Positions 44,775-51,501 of a stretch of DNA of 64,000 bases are shown piece by piece. Under the pieces are notes generated by a model, which searched no databases, was not told where the DNA came from, and saw only the letters and a program-made list of their open reading frames with translations. The translations under genes and the position numbers were made by a program. The first letter of the stretch is position 1. Each line of letters starts with the position of its first letter. Source of the stretch: Allosphingosinicella vermicomposti (GTDB lineage: Bacteria; Pseudomonadota; Alphaproteobacteria; Sphingomonadales; Sphingomonadaceae); contig NZ_PXYJ01000001.1 of assembly GCF_003012815.1 (NCBI RefSeq), forward strand, positions 620,001 to 684,000, read 5' to 3'.

Positions 44775-45313
44775 CGATCATTCCCTTCGGCGGCAAAACG
44801 CCGGTGATCCATCCTACGGCCTTCGTCGCGCCGGGCGCGCGGATTATCGGCGATGTGGAGATCGGGCCGGAGGCGTCGATCTGGTACAATGTGGTGATCC
44901 GCGCCGATGTGAACCGCATCCGGATCGGCGCGCGCACCAATGTGCAGGATGGCACGATCATCCATTGCGATTCGCCAAAGCCCGGTCTGCCGGAGGGCAA
45001 TCCCACGATCATCGGCGATGATGTGCTGATCGGCCATATGGCGATGGTCCATGGCTGCACGCTTCACGATCGTGCTTTCGTGGGATTGGGATCGATCGTC
45101 ATGGACGGCTGCACGGTCGAAAGCGGCGGCATGCTGGCGGCGGGCGCGATGCTGACGCCCGGCAAGACGATACCCGCGCGGCAGCTCTGGGCGGGGCGCC
45201 CGGCCCGGCAGCTACGCGAAATTCCGCACGAGGGGCTGGCGGCGCAGCAGGCGGGCGTCGCGCACTATGTGGAGCTCGCCAAGGCTCATGCCCAGGCGAT
45301 CAGGCGCCGCTAA
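44762..45313 (+). CDS. Gamma-carbonic anhydrase family protein
   Basis: 183 residues with a left-handed beta-helix made of hexapeptide repeats (ARIIGDVEIGPEASIWYNVVIRADV ...). Metal-ligand histidines are visible in GTIIHCDSP and DVLIGHMAMVHGC. Members are carbonic anhydrases or related acyltransferase-like proteins (YrdA, PaaY, CaiE). Convergent 3' overlap of 14 bp with the following minus-strand gene. Confidence 0.9.
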   Translation: MDGVTIIPFGGKTPVIHPTAFVAPGARIIGDVEIGPEASIWYNVVIRADVNRIRIGARTNVQDGTIIHCDSPKPGLPEGNPTIIGDDVLIGHMAMVHGCTLHDRAFVGLGSIVMDGCTVESGGMLAAGAMLTPGKTIPARQLWAGRPARQLREIPHEGLAAQQAGVAHYVELAKAHAQAIRRR

Positions 45314-45806
45314 GCGCGCCCGTCAGCCGTTCGATTTCCGCTTTCTGTGCGTCCGCGAGCGCCCGCGCGGTTTCGAGCGCCGCCATCAACGCCTCATAAT
45401 CATCCGGGTTGGTCGGGCGGCTGGCGCGCTCAATCGCGATTCGATCCAGCTCCGTCAGTGCTGTCGTCGTCAGGCTCCGCGCGGCTTCGAGCCTCGACAC
45501 CGATTGCTGCGCGACCGTCCAGCTTTCGCTGCCGCTCGCACCGGCCTTTGCCACGGCGGCGCGCGCTGCGGGCGCTTCAGCAGCGAAGGCACCCTGTCCC
45601 GCCTCAGCCTCGGCGCGCAATTGGGCAATCCGCGCGGCGAGCGCGGGTTCGGCGGGGGCGGGCGGGGGAGGGGGCACGGGCTGGCCTGCCCCTTCGCTTT
45701 CTACCGCGCGGGGGGCGAGTGACGGGAAGTCGCCTGGCTTGGCGCAGCCGGAAAGCGTGAGAGCGGCGATGGCGGCGCTAAGCGCGGCAACAGGGCGATG
45801 GATCAT
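45300..45806 (-). CDS. Hypothetical lipoprotein with coiled-coil region
   Basis: 168 residues. Lipoprotein signal (AALSAAIAALTLSGC, lipobox LSGC). A Pro-rich stretch (PPPPPAPAEP) leads into an Ala/Glu/Arg-rich helical domain ending AQKAEIERLTGALSGA that should form a coiled coil. No family is recognised. It is transcribed toward the carbonic anhydrase gene. Confidence 0.65.
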   Translation of the reverse strand: MIHRPVAALSAAIAALTLSGCAKPGDFPSLAPRAVESEGAGQPVPPPPPAPAEPALAARIAQLRAEAEAGQGAFAAEAPAARAAVAKAGASGSESWTVAQQSVSRLEAARSLTTTALTELDRIAIERASRPTNPDDYEALMAALETARALADAQKAEIERLTGALSGA

Positions 45807-45887
45807 GGCTTTTTACTAAAGCCGCGCGCTTTTATCAGCAACGGGGTTGCGCCCCTCAAATCTTCGCCCTATGGCCCCTCTCACCGC

Positions 45888-45964
45888 GCGCCCGTAGCTC
45901 AGCTGGATAGAGCACCAGACTACGAATCTGGGGGTCAGAGGTTCGAATCCTTTCGGGCGCGCCA
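45888..45964 (+). tRNA. tRNA-Arg (ACG)
   Basis: 77 nt starting GCGCCCGTAGCTCAGCTGG with acceptor stem GCGCCCG/CGGGCGC, anticodon loop CTACGAA (anticodon ACG), T-arm GGTTCGAATCC and an encoded CCA. ACG is read after modification to ICG by TadA. A mobile element begins 6 bp after its last base. Confidence 0.95.
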
Positions 45965-45970
45965 TTTTCC
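45963..45970. repeat. Left copy of 8-bp target-site duplication
   Basis: CATTTTCC, overlapping the last two bases (CA) of the tRNA-Arg gene. An identical copy is at 51479-51486 on the other side of the element. Confidence 0.75.
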
Positions 45971-45996
45971 CGGTATTATGGCGCAAACGCACCAAG
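45971..45996 (+). repeat. Left terminal inverted repeat of the transposon
   Basis: 26 bp; first 16 bp CGGTATTATGGCGCAA perfectly matched by the right end, then AC in place of CA, then GCACCAAG matched again. Confidence 0.85.
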
Positions 45997-45999
45997 TCC

Positions 46000-48222
46000 T
46001 TAAGCGGGCATGGTTATCGGCCCCGCCTCACTGCTCCGCATCATCATGTCGTAGTGTGCCTTGTGGTCGGTCTTCTCAAAGACATGCTTGAAGACATCTA
46101 GGTAGCGCTCGACCACGCCCTCATCGACCGAGACGTAGAGATCGTCGTGCGCGCTGTGCGATCCATCATTCACCCACGAGAAGAGCGACGCGCAGACCTG
46201 CTGATCCTTACCCTCAAATCGAGCGATGATGTCGTCAGTGTCCACGCTCCCGAGAATCTTGAAGTAGTTCTCGACGATTCTCCGCAAGGTGTTCTGGATG
46301 GTCAAACTGGACCTGTTGGGGTTGCGGACTTCTTCCCAAAGCAGCTCATAGGAGGTCTTGATGGGGTTGGTGTTGAAGCTCGTCACCTCTGACTGTCCTT
46401 GCGATTTCCGGACGATCCAAAAGGTCTCATGAGCCCGACATTCGACACCTCGCTTGGAGTCGAACGACACCTCCTTATGGAAGTAGATGTTGTGAGTGAG
46501 GACGAACACCTGCTTGATTTGCCCGCTGTTCTCGCACGCTTCCTTAAGGACCCGCTTGATGAGCGCACTGACAATAAAGAGAACGTCGCTGTCGAGGCTG
46601 GATACGGGATCATCGAACACTACCACGCGCTCGGCGCTCATGCCGAACTCAGAGGTGCTGCCGCGTAGGAGGTGGTAGAAGTAGAGGAAAGTGACGAAGC
46701 CTCGCTCGCCCTCGCTGAGCGTGTCAGTGGCATTTTCACCATCGTCCCGAACGATCTCGTAGAGGTGATTGCGTTCACCGGTGGTCCTGAGCCTAAAGCC
46801 CGTAAAGCCGAAGGACGAAAGCAGTGCATTGATCCCATCCACTGTTGGCTGGACGCTCGTTATGCTCTTTTCGAGGGTGCGAAGTTCGCCTTTGGCGGTA
46901 TCTAGGTCCTGCCTCCTGCTTGTGATCTGCGAGGTGAGTGACTGAATCGCGCTCTCCACGCCGTTTTTTGCGGTCGTATAGGCCGTAAGCAACGCGTCGT
47001 TCTCGTGGAGGAGGTACTTCCAGATTTCGTCGATCAGCTTGGAGCGTTCGGTCGCAAGATTATCAACCAGCGCGTTGTGCGTCGCGATCACTGCGTTGGC
47101 GGTGTCGATCTGACCAACGAGCGCAGCAACCGCCCCACCGATCGGCTCCAAAGTCACTGGCGTGCTGGGCTCCCTTTTCTTGGCCGCGATAAGGCGCTTG
47201 TTCGACTCCAGTCGAGTGACAAGCCGATCAATGTCGGCCCGGAGACGCGTTGCGTCGATATGCCGGCTGTCCAGTGAAACGATCGCTTCTAGGCTTTCTA
47301 TGAGAGTAGACGCGACCGAGCCGTAAGACTGCTCGATGCGCTCGATCTGGCGGGTGTCGGCAAGGAAGGTTTCGTCAAAATAGGCGTTCAGCCGCTCCGC
47401 GAGATCACTTTCGATAGCCTGCTGACAGAACGGGCACTGCTCCGCTCCATCAAGATAGGCCAACCCTTGCCTCACCCAATCGCTATTTCCAAGGCGGGTG
47501 ATAAGCGCGGCAACATCGACATCCTCCTTCCCGAGGACTTTCTTTGCTAGGACGGGCTCGACTTCCGCCTCGATCAATGCGGTGGCATCAATATTCTGAA
47601 TTGCGGCATAACGCTCCATGCCCTGCTCAAAAAGGCTGGAAGCCCGCTCCTTTAACGTGTTGATGTCCTCCAGCGCCGCGCCATTTTGGGCAAGCTCCTG
47701 TAGCACTCGATCGCAGAACCGCGACTGCGAGTTCCTGAGACCCGAAAAGGCATCTTTGAAATGGGCGTCGTGCTTCCCTTTGATCTTTGTCCAGCAGTCG
47801 GCTTCCAACTTTTCGCGCAGCGCCTTCTTCTCGGCCCGTTTGCCAGTGGACTGATCCGGAAGACCCAACGTGTTCTCTAGCTGGTTGATTGTATCCTCAG
47901 CCTTCTTCACATCAGCCTTAGCTCGGTCGATCCTTTCCAGCGTGTCTTTCTCGGCTTCGCCGAGCGTGAAAATTCCGCGAAGTTGCGGAGCGAAATTGCG
48001 AGCGACGAAGTCGCGGTTATAGACCAGCCGCTCAAGCGGCTTCCCGTTTACCCAACTGAGGCTGCACGTTGGATGCCCATCGGGATCGTCAACCACACGT
48101 GAGATTGTAGTCTTGCCAGTCCCGTTCGTGCCGAAAATAAAATTGATAGCCTTGAGGCCATCAAGGCGCGCACCTGCTGTCGTATAGCTCGCTGTGCTAG
48201 CAACTTTGATTTCTGTAAGCAC
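46000..48222 (-). CDS. ABC-type ATPase with zinc-hook CxxC and putative anticodon-nuclease domain (RloC/PrrC-like)
   Basis: 740 residues, intact. Walker A FGTNGTGKTT at 30-39; long helical/coiled-coil arms at ~95-450 interrupted by CPFC (Cys263/Cys266), which could dimerise as a zinc hook; ABC signature LSEGE at 502-506; Walker B RVVVFDDPVSSLD at 532-544; H-loop FVLTHNIYFHKE. After the ATPase core (from ~590) is a C-terminal domain with R647-x3-E651 and H689 (VNDGSHSAHDD). PrrC's catalytic triad has the same R-x3-E...H order, and RloC is described as combining this with a CxxC hook at a similar size. The predicted role is tRNA cleavage on phage-induced DNA damage. An alternative is a generic AAA_13/SMC-like defence ATPase without nuclease activity. 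Stop codon 29 bp from the element's left end. Confidence 0.65.
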   Translation of the reverse strand: MLTEIKVASTASYTTAGARLDGLKAINFIFGTNGTGKTTISRVVDDPDGHPTCSLSWVNGKPLERLVYNRDFVARNFAPQLRGIFTLGEAEKDTLERIDRAKADVKKAEDTINQLENTLGLPDQSTGKRAEKKALREKLEADCWTKIKGKHDAHFKDAFSGLRNSQSRFCDRVLQELAQNGAALEDINTLKERASSLFEQGMERYAAIQNIDATALIEAEVEPVLAKKVLGKEDVDVAALITRLGNSDWVRQGLAYLDGAEQCPFCQQAIESDLAERLNAYFDETFLADTRQIERIEQSYGSVASTLIESLEAIVSLDSRHIDATRLRADIDRLVTRLESNKRLIAAKKREPSTPVTLEPIGGAVAALVGQIDTANAVIATHNALVDNLATERSKLIDEIWKYLLHENDALLTAYTTAKNGVESAIQSLTSQITSRRQDLDTAKGELRTLEKSITSVQPTVDGINALLSSFGFTGFRLRTTGERNHLYEIVRDDGENATDTLSEGERGFVTFLYFYHLLRGSTSEFGMSAERVVVFDDPVSSLDSDVLFIVSALIKRVLKEACENSGQIKQVFVLTHNIYFHKEVSFDSKRGVECRAHETFWIVRKSQGQSEVTSFNTNPIKTSYELLWEEVRNPNRSSLTIQNTLRRIVENYFKILGSVDTDDIIARFEGKDQQVCASLFSWVNDGSHSAHDDLYVSVDEGVVERYLDVFKHVFEKTDHKAHYDMMMRSSEAGPITMPA

Positions 48223-48424
48223 CTTAGCCCCCAGACCCGTGCGCCTGATTAAGTCATGTTGCTAAGCCATTAGCAGCATACCCGTTCTCTGACGAATCTG
48301 AGAATTGAGCGCTCTTGTCTATGACACGCGCCTAAACCGTTTCAGCCTTACTCATCCATTTCGGACACTGGCGTGATAGGAACCCGGAAGTTAGAGTGCC
48401 CTGCTAAACCTATAGGGGCTCAGA

Positions 48425-48730
48425 ATGTCTCGAAGAGAATCGGAAAGACTGTCGGTCATAGACGTATTTTATCCGGACCATGATACTGTGATCCCACCCC
48501 GCCATGCGGACTCCGAAGGGGTAGGCTACAGCGCCTGCGACCTACGCTGCGGCCAAGATGGCGAACTCCTCCTCCGAAACTTCTCCATACAGGAGGCGCA
48601 ACACTTCTTCCGGATGGAGAACAAGCGCGTAGTCATCAAGTGCCCTGAGTGCGGCGGCTACAATCTCCTCGCGGCGGCGGTCGAGAAAAAGTCGGATGGC
48701 AGCATCGGCACTCTCCCCGGCGGGGAGTGA
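48425..48730 (+). CDS. Possible small zinc-ribbon-like protein (opposite-strand rival to 48542-48808)
   Basis: 101 codons with AGGGG about 7 bp before the ATG. Four cysteines are arranged as SACDLRCG and IKCPECGG, a zinc-ribbon-like pattern, and third codon positions in the second half are strongly G/C. It overlaps the minus-strand frame at 48542-48808 by 189 bp, and normally only one of the two would be a gene. I cannot settle which. Confidence 0.35.
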   Translation: MSRRESERLSVIDVFYPDHDTVIPPRHADSEGVGYSACDLRCGQDGELLLRNFSIQEAQHFFRMENKRVVIKCPECGGYNLLAAAVEKKSDGSIGTLPGGE

Positions 48731-48808
48731 CGATATAAATGTAGCGTTACTGACTGCCTCACGCGCTATCCGTTGTAGGGCCAACAACGGCACCTTCCGA
48801 TCCGCCAT
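48542..48808 (-). CDS. Possible small helical protein of the transposon
   Basis: 88 codons with AAAGGA about 8 bp before the ATG at 48808. The predicted protein is helical and acidic at its end (PEEVLRLLYGEVSEEEFAILAAA) with no known domain. It points the same way as the RloC-like gene, 319 bp upstream of its start, so it could be a cotranscribed partner. It competes with the plus-strand frame at 48425-48730. Confidence 0.4.
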   Translation of the reverse strand: MADRKVPLLALQRIAREAVSNATFISSLPAGESADAAIRLFLDRRREEIVAAALRALDDYALVLHPEEVLRLLYGEVSEEEFAILAAA

Positions 48809-48969
48809 GGTCGGTTCCTTTGTGTATGCTGATTGAAGCTGATCAAGGTCCGGCGCAAATCAATTTACAGAACCTCACAAGCGATGCCTATGAGGTTTAA
48901 CAAAAAACGCCTCCCTTGTCAAGGGCCTTGCGCTTAGCGTCATCCTCGTCCAGTCTACTCTCGCCTCAC

Positions 48970-49135
48970 AACGGCTTAGTCACCGGCGTGGGGTGTGCAT
49001 TCGCGCACTGAACACGGGTCCGCTCATGTCGGGCGGCCCGCCAAATACAATACCCTTCGGGGCAATAAGCGGGGCGTGCTTACCGTGTTCGCGCGTGACT
49101 AACCGTCCCGGCACCAGCCGGGCGAACGCGGGAAT
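48970..49135 (+). promoter_or_regulatory. Possible structured leader before the exported passenger gene
   Basis: The interval 48809-49135 has no supported gene. Its right part is GC-rich and has short inverted arms, such as GGGCGGCCCGCC, CCTTCGGGG and CCCGGC-ACCA-GCCGGG (about 49108-49123), the last within 15 bp of the ATG at 49136 where it could mask or expose the ribosome site. This reading is tentative; nothing here matches a riboswitch I know. Confidence 0.3.
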
Positions 49136-49619
49136 ATGTCTATGAAAATAATGAAGCGGGTTTTCGCCGGTGCCCTCCTATTAGGCAGCGGGATCGCCCT
49201 CGCGCAAACTGTTGAAGGCATGGCTGCCTCAGCCAAGAAGGTGTTAGCAGCCCGTTTGGTGGAGCCATCCAGCCTCCAGCTTCGGAATATCCATACCAAG
49301 CAGGTAGCGGTCGGCGGTTCCTTGCAGATGATCTTGTGCGGGGAATACAACGCCAAAAACCGCATGGGCGGCTACAATGGGTTCAAGGCTTTCGCGTATG
49401 ATCCGACTACTTACAAAAGCTGTCGTGACGCTTTCGATGGGCGGCCGAAAGGATCTCGAAATAGGCTACTATAGCGAGGATGGGAGTGGCGACTTCGATA
49501 GTAGCGACGACCCTGCGGCTGTACTGAAAGCCGGCGTTTCATCGGAGCGTCTGAATGCAATCTCAGATCGCGCTTTCAAAGCTGCCTCAGAAACGGTGGC
49601 TCACTGCGCTGCGGCCTAA
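49136..49619 (+). pseudogene. Frameshifted small exported protein
   Basis: The first frame (49136-49474) encodes a signal peptide (MKRVFAGALLLGSGIALAQ) and about 70 mature residues, then turns into an unlikely C-terminus after FAYDPTTYK. The next frame carries a natural continuation (AVVTLSMGGRKDLEIGYYSEDG ... ASETVAHCAAA, to 49619). One extra A in the AAAA run at 49415-49418 explains the switch. Removing it gives a protein of about 160 residues. It may be a real mutation, a slippery site or a sequencing error. Function unknown. Confidence 0.55.
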
Positions 49620-49819
49620 TCTGCCTCTATAACGCATTGGACGCGCGATGTGGCAATCAGCACACCAGCGAGAACTCCATCGCCGTCCGGCTGCGTCAGC
49701 CGCCCTTCTACGAACCGTTGGCACGACATCATCTGGCTCAGGTCGTTGATCGACGTTGCGGCGACCTCAACTTCTACAGGTTGATTGGAGCCGATAAGGT
49801 GGAAACGAAAGGTTGCCAT
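49616..49819 (-). CDS. Small protein coupled to the transposase gene
   Basis: 66-67 residues (MATFRFHLIGSNQPVEVEVAA ... VQCVIEAD). Its ATG at 49819 overlaps the transposase stop as TGATG, so it would be translated by coupling. The start is beta-rich, and no domain is recognised. A longer frame starting at 49855 exists but would overlap the transposase end. It ends convergently with the exported passenger gene. Confidence 0.6.
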   Translation of the reverse strand: MATFRFHLIGSNQPVEVEVAATSINDLSQMMSCQRFVEGRLTQPDGDGVLAGVLIATSRVQCVIEAD

Positions 49820-50792
49820 CACGCGGCCCTTCGCCTCTGCCAATACCCACTCCACTTTCGGGACACGGGATGATGCGTCGCGGCGAAGAGTAGAGCGTCG
49901 AAGTTCTCCTTGTTATCGTATCGACGCCGGTCTTCGCGCCAAGACATTTCGTTTGCGTATTCGGCTATGTGGGGACCGGCGATGTGATGATAGGTTCCCA
50001 TCTCGGCACGCCGCAGGCGAGCGAAGTAAGATTCAGCCCAGTTGGTACATTTATCACCATCCGAATAGAGCTCGCTGTGATTGACCTTATGTAAATCATA
50101 GCGTGATGCCAGACGGTTCCAGTGTGTCGCATCGTCCGTGTAGACTGCGCTCCCTCGTTCGATAACTTCATACGCTATTCGTGCAGCATCACTTTCCGAC
50201 ATGATGAAGGGCCGGCTGCGTCCGTGCCGCTCCCTCATGATCACTACGCATTGTCGCTTGCCTGTTCGATGGGGAAGACGCCGGCGATCGACCCGACTGG
50301 GGCGATTGTTTTTAGGTCGGGCATGACCTCCAAAATACCCCCGTCGATCTCCACCTTTCCGCGAAGAGGGTTCTCCTGCTGAACCGATAGCACTTCGCGG
50401 AGCTTGTGTAGGCGGACGAAGGCGGTCTTGTAACTGACCTCAAGCTCGTGGCTGAGGCGGATGGCACTGATGCCCTTTAGCGCATTGATGAAGTGGGCGA
50501 CTAAGAGGAGCAGATCGCGGAAGGGGAGCTTACGGCTCGCGAAGTTGGTGCGTGATGTAGCTGAAAATTGTCGGCGGCAGGCGGCGGCGGCACACTTCCA
50601 CTTCTTGCGGGTAGTGATTGCGTAAACCTCCCGATGGCCGCACCACGGGCAGAACGGCGCTCCACCGTTTTCGGAAAAGCGAATGGCTACGAACTCGGCA
50701 AATGCCTCCTCGTCAGACAAGCGATGGATGCGCTTAGTACTAAGCGCCCTCGCTTCGGCCGAGAGTAGGAAATGCTGCGACTTTGCCTCCAT
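49819..50792 (-). pseudogene. IS1595-family transposase, frameshifted
   Basis: The first part (50792 down) has the family's start (SQHFLLSAEARALSTKRIHRL), a zinc-ribbon (CPWCGHREVYAI ... CAAAACRRQFSATS), a helix-turn-helix region (LPFRDLLLLVAHFINALKGISA) and the first catalytic Asp in KVEIDGG. The frame then goes astray. The neighbouring frame supplies the natural continuation: GYFGGHARPKNNRPSRVDRR, KRQCVVIMRERHG, YTDDATHW (second Asp), VNHSELYSDGDKCTNWAESYFARLRRAE (Asn-type third position) and WREDRRRYDNKE. The switch is at the GGGGG run read at 50338-50342, where one G is missing. Either the transposase is dead, or it is made by frameshifting, or the base is a sequencing error. Confidence 0.85.
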
Positions 50793-50938
50793 TGCATGAG
50801 TTGCAGCGGAGTAAAGATGCAGATTATCTAACTAAATCAACACTTTTATTTTCGGACATAGGTTTTGGCAGATATGCAAAATCCGTATGGTTAACGCTCC
50901 AGTGTTTCTGGACATACCTTTTTAGACATGGATGATAT

Positions 50939-51420
50939 TTAGCGAATCACCCGCCATTCTTTGGCGAAACTGCCGCGTGATTCGACCAGATCACCTTCAT
51001 GTGATTTGAAATATCCACCTACGGAATTGGTGAGTTTTCTACGCGCAACGAGGTCTTCCGGATCGTGCCCGATCTGGTCGAGCATGATAGAAGCAATTTC
51101 AAGAGGCCGATCCAGCCACCATTTTCGCGAAGAACGGTTAATGCCCGAAGGCCAATCTCACCAGACTTGAAAAGACCTCTCCACTTCCTTGGCGGACGGG
51201 GCTTAAGGTAAGTTGGTTGCTGCCAATCAGGGTAATCGCGCTTGATCAGCTTCTTGGCGCACGCCACGAGGTCTTCAAGCTCTCGGACTTGATGGTAGAG
51301 CGTCGGCAGGCGATCCGCTGCCGTCTGAATGCTCCGCAATTCCTTGCGAGTAGCGTCAAGCTCTCCCTGCAAAACGCAGAGTTTCTCCTCTAGCCCCTTT
51401 CTAAGGTTCGAATTCCCCAT
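50939..51420 (-). pseudogene. Frameshifted coiled-coil passenger protein
   Basis: From the ATG at 51420 the frame encodes a coiled coil (EEKLCVLQGELDATRKELRSI) and a basic middle part, then after ALTVLRENGGWI reads into unlikely sequence ending at 51019. The adjacent frame continues sensibly: PLEIASIMLDQIGHDPEDLV, ARRKLTNSVGGYFKSHEGD and FAKEWRVIR, stopping at 50939. One base is missing near 51103-51115. Restored, it would be about 160 residues with a coiled-coil N-terminus and a helix-turn-helix-like C-terminus. It begins 33 bp from the right terminal repeat. Confidence 0.6.
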
Positions 51421-51452
51421 ACCCGCTACATAGGGCGTCAGGTGGCATCATG

Positions 51453-51478
51453 CTTGGTGCTGTTGCGCCATAATACCG
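51453..51478 (-). repeat. Right terminal inverted repeat of the transposon
   Basis: CTTGGTGC, TG, TTGCGCCATAATACCG: the inverted counterpart of the left end with two mismatches in 26 bp. Confidence 0.85.
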
Positions 51479-51486
51479 CATTTTCC
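51479..51486. repeat. Right copy of 8-bp target-site duplication
   Basis: CATTTTCC, identical to 45963-45970. It is followed by CACCAGCTTG and the end of gcd. Confidence 0.75.
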
Positions 51487-51501
51487 CACCAGCTTGAAAA
51501 A

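Larger units (their letters stand above)
45971..51478. mobile_element. IS1595-family-like transposon with passenger genes, including an RloC-like ATPase/anticodon nuclease
   Basis: A 5.5-kb segment bounded by inverted repeats and by an 8-bp direct repeat. The left end CGGTATTATGGCGCAA (45971-45986) is exactly inverted at 51463-51478; two mismatches later both sides continue GCACCAAG, giving 26-bp termini. The transposase inside has IS1595-family features, and that family makes 8-bp duplications and has known members with passenger genes. Contents from left to right: RloC-like ATPase (minus), two opposed small frames, a frameshifted exported protein (plus), a small protein and the frameshifted transposase (minus), a frameshifted coiled-coil protein (minus). 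Base composition is visibly less GC-rich than the flanks. Excising it and one repeat copy would place tRNA-Arg about 20 bp from the gcd stop. Confidence 0.85.

Noticed and set aside
51400-51420. AGGTTCGAAT at the right of the mobile element, like the tRNA T-arm, as a possible attachment-site copy
   Set aside because: Only 10 bp match, it lies inside the first codons of a passenger gene, and the true boundary is given by inverted repeats and an 8-bp duplication.
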